From NCBI RefSeq assembly GCF_947507565.1, contig NC_089179.1, positions 2,435,747-2,499,746 of the forward strand: a DNA stretch of 64,000 nt, written 5' to 3'. The translations under genes were made by a program, and so were the position numbers. Shown one piece after another: positions 1-10,492 of this stretch (positions are counted from its first letter, which is position 1; every line of letters begins with the position of its first letter). This DNA is from Oscarella lobularis. Its lineage: Eukaryota; Porifera; Homoscleromorpha; Homosclerophorida; Oscarellidae. The notes beneath the pieces were generated by a model, which did no database searches, was not told where the DNA came from, and was given only the letters and a program-made list of their open reading frames with translations.

Positions 1-739
1 TTATTTTGCCGACCTGACCACGGTTGAAACGCATCGTCATGTCCATGGGACTCTCCAATACGAGATAATTGTCTTTTATATGTGATTTGCTATTATGCTC
101 ACCAGTCAAGAACGGTATGGACTTCGTCAGGACGTGTGGCAGCTGAAAGTATGATGTCCACTTGTCATTACGTAGGGACTTCTCGGAGCTTCTGTAAACT
201 ATTTTTACCTCACCCTTGAGGATGAGACTATCTTCTTTATCTGTGTAACCCACTCCCGCCGCCGAGGTCTAGGCCGTTTATTTGGTTGCGTATCAACATT
301 TTTAGCGGACTCGCGACAATGACTAGAGGAAAATGATCCAGCTTGCTCCCGTGAAGAACCTCGAACACACACCGACGGATGAGATTGGAATATTAGCGAC
401 TTAACGAATCCCGTCGGAAAGCAGCCAAACGTGTCACGGCCGCGATAAATCGACTCCACAGATTCCCACCGCCAAAGCGATCTCTGGTCCAGGCCGGTAA
501 ACTGTGCGAGTTCTACAGAGTTGTGACGCTTCTATTTGTAGTGGTGAGGAAGCTAGCTAACAGAAGCGCCGCCGCATGCCGCCATTAGTTATTGCCTACT
601 GTTTCGCGTCCAAATGCTAATGCACAAATTTACCTTAGTCATTGCAAAGAGAAGCGCCGAGCTATTACAAACACAAACTGACACGAGGGCGACGCACGTT
701 ACGTAATTAAGTCACATATATAGTCTCATCTAAATTTTT
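1..739. other. No recognisable gene
   Basis: Both strands were read and nothing convincing was found. A minus-strand reading frame at 205-459 is rich in arginine and serine but matches no family I know and has no clear splice context. The segment may hold decayed upstream exons of the transposase copy that becomes recognisable near 780, but I cannot show this. Confidence 0.4.
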
Positions 740-1097
740 AAAAAAATGTTTGAAAACATTATAAAATGTATTGATTTTAGACGTACGGAGATGATGCTAC
801 AGTCAAAAAAGAGCATTGCATTGGACATGTCCAAAAGAGGATGGGGAAAATCTCCGGACTGGTAGAAAAATGCAGAAAAGGCGAAGGCACCACTGGTAGA
901 TGGCGGACGACCGGGACGAGCAGGAAGACTGACAGATGCTGTCATTGACTGACAGAGGCTGACATTGACAAGTAGTCAAAAAACCTTTATAATTTTGACC
1001 CTAAATTGATTTGACGAAGCATAGGCGGCAGAGAATGCGAGAAGACATCGTAGCAATTCTCTACCACATGTGCGCCGAAGCAGGGCCGGCGCGACGG

Positions 1098-1641
1098 TAG
1101 CCTCGGAGCCCCAGACCTTCTCTCGCGTGCTTTAGGGTGGGCGTGCCGGGCGCGAGAGAAGGTCTGGGCACGCTTCTCATGTAGGCCTGTCCCTTTGATC
1201 TCAAATTTGATTACGTTGCGCCCGCCTCTCACCACCGAAGCTCGACTTCTACGGGGATTCGTATCGATCTTCGATTGATCGGTAGTCCGATCGATCTCCA
1301 TCGATCGGTGTCCCTCGATCTTCGATCGATCTTCAATCGATCGGTAGTTCGATCAATCTCTATCGATCGGTGTCCCGATCGATATCGATCGATCGCGGTA
1401 GTGACTAAAAGTCCGATACATTTCCATCGATCGCTAGACTACGGGACGGTATGAAACCCGGATAGCCGTAATTCGTTTTTGGACTCGCCGCTGATAGGGC
1501 ACCCGAATCGGGTGCTCGTTCTCTGATTGGTCAATTAAGATCAAAGGAACAGGCCTACATGAGAAGAGTGCCCAGACCTTCTTTCGCGCCCGGCACGCCC
1601 ACCCTAAAGCACGCGAGAGAAGGTCTGGGACTCCGAGGCTA
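1098..1641. mobile_element. MITE with about 105-bp inverted repeats and 9-bp target duplication
   Basis: The first and last about 105 bp are inverted copies (1098-1204 against about 1535-1641) differing at only a handful of positions. The element starts TAGCCTCGGAG and ends CTCCGAGGCTA. It is flanked on both sides by GCGCGACGG (1089-1097 and 1642-1650), a direct 9-bp target-site duplication. There is no gene inside. Each terminal repeat is itself a hairpin: CCCAGACCTTCTCTCGCG is followed about 20 bp later by its reverse complement. The core (about 1260-1440) is a degenerate array of GATCGATC-type motifs. A 9-bp duplication is usual for Mutator-type transposition, so this is probably a non-autonomous MULE; no partner transposase is identified here. 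Confidence 0.9.
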
Positions 1642-1650
1642 GCGCGACGG

Positions 1651-2129
1651 GTCCGGCAGGTCCGGCAGCTGCCGGACCAACATTTTGTAAAGCCAAAAAA
1701 AATGATATTGACGTTAGGCAGTCTGGCCGTAGCTATATCACGTTTAGCGGATTAGTGTACATATCCTAGGCGCCTTAGCGCACAACGTCGTCTAACATGG
1801 CTGCCACTGAGTCCTCTACGGATTCTAGCCGGATTCCGCCGATCTTTCACCCTGGAACTTCGTTTGTTTTTCCGAAGCGTTCGTTTGGATTCGGAGCAAA
1901 CATCGTGAAGAGAAGCTTTCGTTCCAACTGGTGCGAAGACTTTTCCTGACCTGGCTTCATTATAACATCCGCCTTGACGCGGCACTCTGTCACGTCTGCA
2001 TGACCGCTTCTCACGGTAAGAAACTGATGGCGAGTACAAGAAGAGATCCAGCCTTTATAAAAAATGGGTAAATTATGAGTGAATTAATTAATTAAAAACA
2101 ATGCCTGGAGTGGGCGCGGTCAAAAAATT
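1651..2129. other. Spacer, nothing recognised
   Basis: This segment lies between the MITE and the second half of transposase copy D. A minus-strand frame at 1752-2039 is arginine-rich and matches nothing I know. It may be decayed intron or exon sequence of copy D. Confidence 0.3.
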
Positions 2130-3104
2130 TTGCGCGCGCTTTGCGCGCGAAAACTGCCGAACCAACTTCGAAAACGCTCCGCCGGCCCTGCGAAGGTGAA
2201 GACGATTGCTCCGTGGCATACAGCTGTCGTCATGACAAAGAACAGATGCTGCGGTTTTGTCATGCGCCAAAACACTGGTCATGCCCGCAGCCCAGAAGGC
2301 CCAGAATTGTGGTGCAAATAGAAGAAAGCACAGAGCGGCATGATCTGACGGCGCTTCCTGTGAATTTCCGGTGAGCGCTATTCTTTATTTTTTCTGTAGG
2401 AAGCACCTCCAGACAACATTAAAATTGCCCCACGCGTTCTTTCACGAACTAAACTACATTTTTCAAAAGTTATCTGCAGAATCTCTCCTTCGAATGTGTG
2501 AAGAGGGAAACACAGAGAACGCATTAAGGCTATTCGTCTTCATTACTTTATGACATAAATCTTTTTGAGAACGAGTCTTTTTACAATGATCTGGAACCTA
2601 GCCCCGAAAGAAAAACATAAAGGCAACCTATACCTGCAAATAGCAGCAAAGCTGGCTGGTGCCCTTTCAACCACAGACCAATGGCTAATTGCCGTCTACT
2701 GACCTTGTTTGGAGTGACTCAGGAAGGCGCACCCTCGCGATTTGCAGGGACCTTGAAGAAAAGAAAATTTACCACGCTACATTTTGGAGAACGAAATTTT
2801 GGAACAAGCATCGTAATATGAGGAAGAAGTATAAAAAAGCAACACGAAAGAAGCAGCAAGGACCGACATATGTAGCAGGAGGATTTGGAGATGAAGATCG
2901 AAAGGAGGTATGAATGTTCGTGAATGTCCAAAGATTACAGGAACTTTTGCAGGAGACAAGAGAAGTACCAAGCGGAGAAACGGCAAAAGGAAAGGTGAAG
3001 CCAAGAAATTGTTGAAGAAGAGGGTAAAATACATTATATTAGACTCTAAGGTCACCTCTTTAGAGGAAGAAGAAGGAATTCAGGCAGAAGAGATGCCAGC
3101 TTAA

Positions 3105-4878
3105 TCTTAGAATTTTCTTCTTTTACATGTTTTTATATTAATGTTAAGCCCTACTAAACATTCTAAAAACAAGTGGTGATTTTTTTGAAGACCGATTAAA
3201 ACGCCTTTTTTGGCGGTCGTGTTACAGAACGGGTTAATAATATAATTTCAATCACTTTTTCTTTTAATTGAGGAGCTTGCGAATTTTTCTAGAGGTAAAA
3301 AGGAGACAAAATGATTTCATTAGTTTTACCTATTTTTTTACAAGACAAACCTCTAACTTTACTGGAGCAAATGCACATTGCAGCGGAAGGTACGCTGTTA
3401 TTCTTGCCATGTTCGCTGTCAAGTTCTACTTGGCGTTTCTATTTGGCCGTTGTTAAAAAAGAAGTTCGTCTAAAACTCATAAATAGGGTCCACGACGAGC
3501 AGGCTCTTCGACTAATTGATGTAATTGATACAAAGTAATACATTTTAATGTCAGTGTGAGCAAATTGAGACAAAATTAATTTTTAGACCTCTATATCCTG
3601 ATGTCACATGTATAAAATCTCTACAAACGCTATGCGAAGGAGGAAGTGTGTCCGAAATAGCCAGCAGTTGGCGACTCATAAATAACAAAAAAATTAGATG
3701 TAGTATTGCAAAACTAGCTAAAATTTTCTAAAATTTCCTTTTCCATAACGCAATAGATTATTCTGCATTAGTTCAGCATTTGTCATGACAATTTTGCCTT
3801 GACAATTTTGCCTTGACAAGAAGAAGAAGAAGAAGAAGAAGAAGAAGAAGAGCGGAAGAAAGGTGACTAAAACTTCGGTTTATTTGTGAAATTCTGTCAT
3901 TTCTCTTTAGCTGAAAAAAACTACAAAAAGGTAGAACTCAAACTAAGGGTAAAAGGGTATAATTTGTGATATTTTTAATAGTGCTTGATGAAGAGGGCCA
4001 ACAGAAACTCGTTCTTATCTAATATCGAATTCGATCTTATTCGACGTTTTTTTGTACTGTAGTTCCGCAAAAGCTCCTTTTTGTTTGGGAAGAAAGTAAG
4101 AACGAAAGTTATTAGTTCTGAAATTGTAACGTTTTTTAAGGGCGTGCGAGTAAGTATAGAGATGCAAGCTTGGCTTGTTTCTTTCTTGACTTGTTTCTTT
4201 GCTTCACTTGTTTCTTTGCTCTTAATAGATATGACGTGTTCTAATGTACGTCTCAATGCTTTCGATCACTCGTCTTGACGGTGGAGCGACACTATTCCAT
4301 CCTTTTTTGGACTGCACGGACGGACCCTCGGTGACGTCGTGTTGATCGTCTTCCGTATCATCGTCATTGTCTTTTCCGCAGTCTTAGCCGCTTCTCAATC
4401 TCTCGCCGTTTTCTGACAGTCTTTTAAAAGTTTTCGTGACAGCGACGCTTTGTCAGACTCGTTTCCTCTGAACTCTTCAGCCCTGTATTGTTTTCTTTCT
4501 TTCGCTGTTTTATTTTTCAGCTTTTTTCGTTTTGATCTTTCCGCGTTCACCGCACAATCGTTCTTCCTCGTTGGAAAATATTCGCGTTCGTCGTCGAGCG
4601 AATGGCATATCGCAACCGTTTCAACTCTCCATTCGACGCGGGTAATATGAGCTGGCGCCGTGTTTGAATCAAGGAGGCGGCGAGTTTTGCGGCGGCGGAC
4701 GCGAGTTGAGGTCCTCGATATTTGCTCTCCGGCGCGTGCGTCTACAGGAGATTGTCAAAAGCATTGTTCTAAGTAATAAGTATTTAGTTAAATTTATCTA
4801 AACCCTTACCAATTTTTATTGTGAAGGACAGATAGATCTTAAAGCTTTTGTGTAAATATTTAAGATCACTGCATTATA
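3105..4878. other. AT-rich spacer, no supported gene
   Basis: Short open frames occur on both strands (for example 3975-4256 minus, lysine-rich), but none shows a domain, a splice context or a partner exon. An AAG microsatellite sits at about 3817-3852. Confidence 0.4.
3817..3852 (+). repeat. AAG trinucleotide microsatellite
   Basis: About eleven uninterrupted AAG units, directly after two copies of the phrase GACAATTTTGCCTT. Confidence 0.95.
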
Positions 4879-5457
4879 TTGGAAAAAATAATTCAGTTTG
4901 ATTTTAAAGAAAAGTCGCCTAAGCCAAAAGGAATAACACCTATAATTAGAACCGCTACGTCCGAAGACAGATGTTTACTGAGAAAGGCTTTGAAAGAAAT
5001 AAGAATAAAATTCTGCAGCGGTCTGCCTACTTATACGACGGCGGAAGTTACTTCTGGTCTTACAGACCAAGCAATCGAATATATTTTGAGGAATTGCGAG
5101 ACGATTAGAAGGGCCACTGACTTGCCAGACGTAGTTGCTTTGTCAAGTTCAAGTATGGCGGATGAAGTTCTGAAATTGATTAGGGAAATTCTCCATAACC
5201 CTCCGGAGCTAAAAGAGAAACAGACCTTTGAAGAGGAAGCGCCCGTCACCGCCCTTCCGTCCGATCTAATGCCGTTAGCCAGTGGGAAAGCTGAAGTACT
5301 CAGCAAATTGAGTGAGATGAGAATTGTGAAATTTTGTCTACTTCTACTCAAAGCGAGGATCAGGATAGTTTTAATATCGAAAGCAGTGATCCAGATGAAA
5401 TCTCACCGTGATAGACGTATGTATATGTATATATGTATATATACTTTAATTAAATAA
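4879..5457 (+). pseudogene. Unrecognised coding fragment with probable frameshift
   Basis: The frame runs for about 190 residues. Its first 145 residues look like real protein (mixed charged and hydrophobic helices, with the phrases EYILRNCETIRRAT and DEVLKLIREILHNPPE). An acceptor-like CAG at about 4891-4893 suggests it may be an internal exon. From about 5315 the annotated frame becomes unlike protein, while the next frame reads a typical acidic, serine-rich tail (DENCEILSTSTQSEDQD, ending SSDPDEISP and a stop at about 5411). This implies a one-base indel. I do not recognise the family. A TA-rich microsatellite (about 5416-5445) follows. Confidence 0.45.
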
Positions 5458-5477
5458 TTTTCATCTGAAGGTCAGTG

Positions 5478-6185
5478 TTAGAATAAGTAGTCACCGCGCT
5501 TAGATTTAATTCTTCTCTGGTGACTTCGTATCCACGAACAGAACTCGGAAACATCAAAGCGGTGAAGAACGTCACTAGAAAAATTTGGCAATTCTGTGTG
5601 ACATCTCCCAGGTATCTTTGCAGTTGCTTTGGTTTTGGTAAAGATCTCTGTAATTAAGTCTTTGAAATCGTCTGTATCATTTCGTCTGGCATGACGTCCG
5701 TACGGAGCTTTCAACGATGCGTTTTTATCAAAGCTTATCATCAGCTCTCTGGTAATACCCGCTGCTCTGCTGCACCTAATTGCACTTGCATCCGTTAGGT
5801 TCGCGCCTCATTTTTTGAGATAATGTTTTGTTTCATTGTTTAGGTGTTCCATGTACAAGTCTAAAGATACGTTTTTCCCGGGCCACCTCTGGTGTTGGCA
5901 AATCGATTCCAGGCTAGCTGTTCTGCTTTTCTTTTGCTCAATGTGGCGCAAAGCCTAGAGGTGAGCATGAAACCCTCCAGAGCATATTTTTTGTGACCAA
6001 ACGTGAAATAGTGGAGTGTTAAGAATTTCCATAACCAGCAGACGCGCTCTCCATCGCCTTCCCGGACAGCATCGCAGAAATTCCGGTAGAGCAAGCCGAG
6101 TTTCATAACGACGGTGCTGTAGTTATAAATGAAGTCTTCGCCTTCTGTTTTGGTAGCACCTTGTTAGGTTTGCTGCTGCTTCAAG
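5478..6185 (-). pseudogene. DUF6589-family gene, C-terminal part (piece 3 of 3)
   Basis: The minus strand encodes the hallmark C-terminal region of DUF6589 proteins: LLYRNFCDAVREGDGER, then WNRFANTRGGPGK, then DLYMEHLN, then GANLTDASAIRC. An in-frame TGA replaces the residue before GANLT (about 5816). A TAA lies near the hAT insertion point. The frame joins upstream sequence on the far side of the hAT element. DUF6589 proteins are multicopy in sponges and cnidarians and may themselves be transposon proteins; their biochemical role is unknown to me. This copy is dead. Confidence 0.85.
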
Positions 6186-6333
6186 CAGTGTTCTCCGCAG
6201 AGTTAAAAGAGCGGTTAGCGGCGCCGAAGGCGCCGTGAAAATTTTTTTGGGGGCGTGGTTATTTGGGATAGAGCGTGGTTTTTGGTAGAAGTATATATTA
6301 TCATTAGATTTGCAAAGAATTTTTTATAAAAAA

Positions 6334-8394
6334 CTATGCTAATACGTTAATTCTACGATTCTTTGCACGTCCCCAAACATCAACGGCCAATGAAAAATCA
6401 AATTCTTTGCCCTCGGGACCTTCTATTGCTAACATTAGTAAATTGTTTGTTACTACTGAACTTAGCCAATTCCGCAGTGGGGTTTTGATTCTTTTGAGCG
6501 CCGAAAACCCACGCTCACAGTCAGCAGTAGATGCCGGAATCAAAAGTCCAATCAACGAAATTTTGAAAAGGTTCGGGAAGATTGATTCGAAGTCCTTATT
6601 TTTTACAACAGAGTTCATTACCTCCGACGCATCATAGTTCCTAACCGGTAAGTGGTTTTCCTCGCTAACCATTGAATTCTTAAATGTTTGCCATTCCGTC
6701 TTTAGCGTGGTGTTGTCTTGCTCATCAAACAAATCTTGAAAATGGGTTTTCAAAGTTATTGCATCGTCGCAACCGTATTCTATGAAATCTTCCTCATTTT
6801 CGTCTCGCCAACTTTTGCCATCAAACATATTGAACGCTTTAAGCAAATGAACGTCAGGGAATCTTTCTTTAAGATGGCGAACTACAGTGTCAATGTACTT
6901 ATCATAAACAACCTCTTTGAAGGTGTCTACTTGCTGCTGGTTTGGTGGGCGAATATCGGTTGTCGCCAGCTGGTCTTCAAAATAGGTTTCAATGGAACTG
7001 AAATATTCACCAGGAACGGTCTTCATATTGACAAGTGTTGCAATTGTTCCAGTTACAAGAGGCTGCACCAAGCCGTAATTGAGGTTTCCTCTTTGCATTG
7101 AGCGAGAAAGCAACGCCAATGGCGGCAATACGTCGCTTAAAGTAAGGAGAATAGGAATAAAATCACTTTTTTTCATGAAAGTGACCAAGCCAAGGGCCTG
7201 ACTATCGTGTCGTTCGGCTGCCTCTCGCTCTAGGCTGCAAAGAACTGCTGGAAGACAGCGCCGAAGATTAGACACGGCTTTCTCATGCGATAGCCAGCGA
7301 ACATCCTTTGCCTGAGTGAGTTTTAATCTTGGATTGTTTAAAAAGTCTTGTATATCTTTTAATCCAGCCATGCGTACTCCGGAGTACGAGTAGAAACGAT
7401 ACATTTGCCCAAGAATTGCTTGGAATTTTTTGACTGACGGTATTTCGTCAGCTGCTTGTGCTGCTGCTAAAGCAAGCCTGTGACCAACGCAGTGGTTTGC
7501 TACCAGCCACGGAACCTCAGCTTTCAATAGAGCAGTAACGCCGCGATGACGACCTATCATAACTGAGGCACCATCGCTGCCAAAAGCAACTAGCTTCTTG
7601 AGATTGACACCACAGTTATTGCAAACCTTTTCTAGAGCCGCCATAATCGCCGAAGCAATTCCTTCCTTTACCTCCACCATACCAATAAAAGCGGTTTGTA
7701 TTTCTCTGTTACGGTTCAAATATCTTGCATATACTATTACTTCTTTTATAACTGCCACGTCTGTGGTTTCGTCAGCCATAAGCGAGAAGAATGGTGAGCG
7801 TCTCAGGTCCTCGAATATTTTATTTCTGACGGTTTCGGCTAAAGCTGACACAGCTTCTTCCATGAATCTTTCCGATGTGTAGTGGGCATTTCTTCCGAGA
7901 TCCAGATCTTTCAGATACGTCGCTCCCAAGCTAATAGCCAAATCTCGCAGTGACGAAAATTTTGTTGTGTGGGCGACCTCTTCCTTGCAAAGCCAATACA
8001 TGCAACGCATCGCTCCTATCATTTTTTTCCGTTCAGCACTTACGACGTGAGAAAACGCCTGTCTTATGCCACCGGTTGCTTTGCTTGATGCTAAGTTGGC
8101 TTCCAACTCTACCGCCGACTGATGAGAAGCGGACGAAGCGTGTGCCCGCAGAGCTTGCCTTGTCAAGTTTAAGCAAGGAACGTCTACCCAGGTAGCGCGA
8201 CCTGCTGGCATTCCCCGAGGTCTCCGACTATGTTTTCTGCATAGTTTGCAAAAGCATCCGTCTTTCTCTACAGCTAAGTCGCACCAGGGAAAATCTTTTG
8301 ACCACTGCTTGTCGAAGCCGGTCTTTCGGTGCTTTGACGGTGTTCCAGCACCTTCCATTGTGTTAGAATGGCGCTTTGTTGCGTGCGAAGACAT
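6334..8394 (-). CDS. hAT transposase (ZNF862/ZMYM-like group), intact
   Basis: 686 residues in one exon; it would excise and insert hAT DNA. An N-terminal zinc finger uses C49, C52, H85 and H91. The RNase-H-fold catalytic acids are readable: D208 in MADETTD, D274 in GSDGASVMIGR, and E627 in ADCERGFSALKR. The insertion-domain signature HCVGHRLALAA lies between D2 and E. The C-terminal dimerisation block (NWLSSVVTNNLLMLAI) is present. Length and order fit the family. The start ATG at 8394 precedes the zinc finger by 48 residues and no better start exists. Neighbouring bases are only the element's own untranslated ends, so this is the sole gene of the element. No inactivating change is visible. 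Confidence 0.93.
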   Translation of the reverse strand: MSSHATKRHSNTMEGAGTPSKHRKTGFDKQWSKDFPWCDLAVEKDGCFCKLCRKHSRRPRGMPAGRATWVDVPCLNLTRQALRAHASSASHQSAVELEANLASSKATGGIRQAFSHVVSAERKKMIGAMRCMYWLCKEEVAHTTKFSSLRDLAISLGATYLKDLDLGRNAHYTSERFMEEAVSALAETVRNKIFEDLRRSPFFSLMADETTDVAVIKEVIVYARYLNRNREIQTAFIGMVEVKEGIASAIMAALEKVCNNCGVNLKKLVAFGSDGASVMIGRHRGVTALLKAEVPWLVANHCVGHRLALAAAQAADEIPSVKKFQAILGQMYRFYSYSGVRMAGLKDIQDFLNNPRLKLTQAKDVRWLSHEKAVSNLRRCLPAVLCSLEREAAERHDSQALGLVTFMKKSDFIPILLTLSDVLPPLALLSRSMQRGNLNYGLVQPLVTGTIATLVNMKTVPGEYFSSIETYFEDQLATTDIRPPNQQQVDTFKEVVYDKYIDTVVRHLKERFPDVHLLKAFNMFDGKSWRDENEEDFIEYGCDDAITLKTHFQDLFDEQDNTTLKTEWQTFKNSMVSEENHLPVRNYDASEVMNSVVKNKDFESIFPNLFKISLIGLLIPASTADCERGFSALKRIKTPLRNWLSSVVTNNLLMLAIEGPEGKEFDFSLAVDVWGRAKNRRINVLA

Positions 8395-8559
8395 CGGGTA
8401 GGAGACAGGAGATACGGGAATTAATGTAGGCTTGTTAATATTAATATTCGAACTACTACAGTAGTCCTACTGTACCATAGATCCTACACTGGAAGCTCCA
8501 GGCACTGGCAGGCAGCATTTCAGTTCTGATACCCGCTCTTCCTATTCGCTCTCTTAGGG

Positions 8560-8668
8560 GCGGTTAACCATAGCGGCTTAAAGCTTAAGCTTAGCGGCCT
8601 TAGGCTTTAGCTTAGCGGCCTCAGATCGAAGCTTAGCGGGCCGCTAAGCTTCAGCCGCTAAGCTTCAA
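8560..8668. repeat. Subterminal AAGCTTAGCGGCC-type repeats of the hAT element
   Basis: At least six copies of the core AGCGG, in both orientations and often embedded in AAGCTTAGCGG, crowd the transposase-promoter end of the hAT element. Two more (GCGGTTAGCGG) lie near its other end at about 6211-6221. Short subterminal repeats of this kind are binding sites for hAT transposases in characterised members; that role here is inference. Confidence 0.75.
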
Positions 8669-8696
8669 TGTATCTGGGGAGAACACTGGCTTCAAG

Positions 8697-9193
8697 CTGT
8701 CGCGAGTGTCCGTGATTTTTTATTTCGTGATTATGTCTACTCTTTTCTTTTGAGAAAGATTTTCACACCGTGGAATCCGGCACTGAAATTTTCCTGAATC
8801 GTCACTCATGTAATGGGCCTCGTGTAGCTATGATGGTTGAACGAGACCTCTTCATCGCTTTCTTCCATGTCCTTTATTGATTACACGTACACTCCCAGTC
8901 AGACGCACCAACTAACTCTAAAACACTCTCCTATATAGTCCCAGGTGGACACTTACGCGAGGAGCCGAACGGGTCTCCTCGTTACACTCACTAATTTGTC
9001 TCTCACGACGAGCTCCTCTTTCCAGTTCCTTAAGACGTAATTGTCAACTATTTACAAGGCACAAGAATTCGAAATCCTTCGAACATCAGACAAGTCACTA
9101 GTCTCAACGATATCAAGCGATTCTGACAAATCGGGAATGTCCGTAAGATTGTTCATTTTTAAGTAATCCATGCATAAAGATGCCACGTAAGCA
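8697..9193 (-). pseudogene. DUF6589-family gene, middle part (piece 2 of 3)
   Basis: Reading the minus strand from 9193, the frame continues AYVASLCMDYLKMNNLTDIP directly from piece 1 across the Helitron. It goes on to IVDNYVLRNWKEELVVRDKL, then, across the solo LTR, to SDDSGKFQCRIPRCE, which looks like the start of a C2H2-type finger. The histidine half (RHNHEIKNH) is in the next frame, so a one-base shift has occurred. Two or more TAA codons interrupt the frame. The piece ends at the hAT target duplication. Confidence 0.75.
8809..8986 (-). mobile_element. Solo LTR, 178 bp
   Basis: On the minus strand the segment starts TGTAACGAGG and ends GCCCATTACA, giving the TG...CA ends and a TGTAA/TTACA inverted pair typical of LTRs. 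It is flanked by CTCA (plus strand) at 8805-8808 and 8987-8990, a 4-bp target duplication. Inside are a TATA-like TATATAG and, about 70 bp further, an AATAAA polyadenylation signal, in the order of an LTR promoter and R region. There is no internal coding region, so this is a solo LTR left by recombination. It interrupts the DUF6589 reading frame. Confidence 0.8.
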
Positions 9194-9245
9194 TCTGTCA
9201 CTATGCATCTTCCCATAATTTACGGAGCTTCGTACGGGGTCTGCG

Positions 9246-9530
9246 TTTCCAATGCGGGACCTCGCGTTTTCGCCTTCAAATTTCGCCGCCCGACGCCGCC
9301 GTGACCGCGCTTCGATCGCGCCGCTGCGCTTCGAACGCCCTTCCACGCGATCGATTGAACGCGCGATCGTCGGGACCCCCGCCGCGGATCCTCCTCCGCC
9401 GCCGCTTTCCCGGGCCGCCGATCGCGCCCGAATTCCGAACGCGACGTCTCGCGAAGGTTCTCCATCGGGCCGCGTCGACCGATCGCCGCCGCGAAGTCGC
9501 GTTTCGTCTCAATGCGTGTCGCCTTAGAGT
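9246..9530. other. GC-rich CpG-dense 5' segment of the Helitron
   Basis: This stretch is full of CGATCG, GCCGCC and similar words and gives long open frames on both strands simply because stop codons are rare in it. None looks like protein. It may be a promoter or captured CpG-rich sequence; I see no gene. Confidence 0.4.
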
Positions 9531-10492
9531 GCGCTATGCATATTTTTTCCGCCGCCATCTTCCTTTGTCTTTCCGTTCTTCCATGGCTTCTTCCGCGCGA
9601 AAGCGGCCTCGCAGCAAGCTTCCAGCGACTCCTGGTAGAGTGCACTGCCCTTGCAATAGGTGCGCTGGCTAATTAACGGGCATCCTTAGAACGCCACTCT
9701 CCCTCTATACGGGCGAAATCGAGTGACGATCACAATTACGCAGCGACAGGATTTTTTCTTGGGCCATTGCGTTTGGGCGATCATAACTACGTTCGTAACT
9801 ACGTTCGGAGGACTGCCAGATCTCTCAATTTTGGCCGGCGCGCGCGTGCTCCGTCTCCTCAATTTCCGCTCTGCTTTCTTCTGCTTCACCTGCTTTGTGA
9901 GCGTGCATTATCTAATCACACCACGCAATATTAACAGGTTTTTTTCTCCCCAATGAAGGATTGGCATTAGGCCACCCCTTGGGTCTACGTCGTCCGGTCT
10001 GTCTCCATCAATGCTTTCCTGCGCTTCTTCGTAGGGAATTCATAAAAGTTTAGTCGAAATGTCCACCAGATCTGTTTTTGCCCAGTGTCGACATCGCGCA
10101 ATCCTTTCCGCCGACGTCCAGTCTGCAGCCACCTATCGCTAATCCTTTCCCCAGGCAAACCCGGCACTTTTGCCAAGTCCAAAGCTCATCTTATTTTGTA
10201 GTTTTTTTGCACGAAGGTTTTCGATTTTCTCGCCCGCGCGCTTGCAAATTTTCCAATCCCTACCTCGCCTGCCTACTCGCGTTCATTCCGAGCCAGTGAG
10301 AATGTCGCCCGTCGTTCGTTCGTCGTCCGCCATTCCGGCCCAGTCGCAGACACTGAACTCTACCTCCTCTGCACGTGACACGTACGCGGCAATTGTCCTC
10401 GCGATTTTAATTGAAAGTTATCATATAGTATACATTCTGCGTCTGCAACCGTCGTCGCACGCCCGGTCCCGCGCGCGGTTGTCCGTCCCGAA

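Larger units (their letters stand above)
776..3104 (+). pseudogene. PF20700 'Mutator-like' (Kolobok-like) transposase, decayed copy D
   Basis: This is the only plus-strand member of the transposase family found intact at 42505-44983. Near 785-850 it encodes the exon with CIGHVQKRMG. The matching downstream block RLTDAVID (about 935-958) is in another frame, so there is a frameshift. The gene resumes at about 2130 with the block around EGPELWCK, then LPHAFFHELNYIF and CEEGNTENA (about 2428-2525), then a frame similar to the basic C-terminal exon (about 2780-2910, with QGPTYVAGGFG). Stops and shifts are frequent. A MITE at 1098-1641 lies between the two halves. I found no terminal repeats. It is a dead relic; family identity is confident, exact ends are not. 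Confidence 0.75.
6186..8688 (-). mobile_element. Complete hAT transposon with 8-bp target duplication
   Basis: The termini read CAGTGTTCTCCGCAG (left) and, inverted, CAGTGTTCTCCCCAG (right), one mismatch in 15. The flanks are GCTTCAAG on both sides (6178-6185 and 8689-8696), the 8-bp duplication expected of hAT elements. A single uninterrupted transposase fills the element. It is inserted in the DUF6589 pseudogene. The intact frame and perfect duplication suggest a young insertion. Confidence 0.95.

Noticed and set aside
205-459. Minus-strand 84-residue frame
   Set aside because: Arg/Ser-rich with no domain, splice context or partner exon; probably chance.
9209-9230. Alternative Helitron 5' end at TCTTCCCATAATTT
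   Set aside because: It also follows an A, but joining it to 16345 creates an immediate stop in the DUF6589 frame, whereas 9194 restores the frame.
9246-9672. Overlapping long frames on both strands in the GC-rich Helitron 5' segment
   Set aside because: Stop codons are rare in such GC-rich sequence; translations are repetitive Arg/Ala and resemble no protein.
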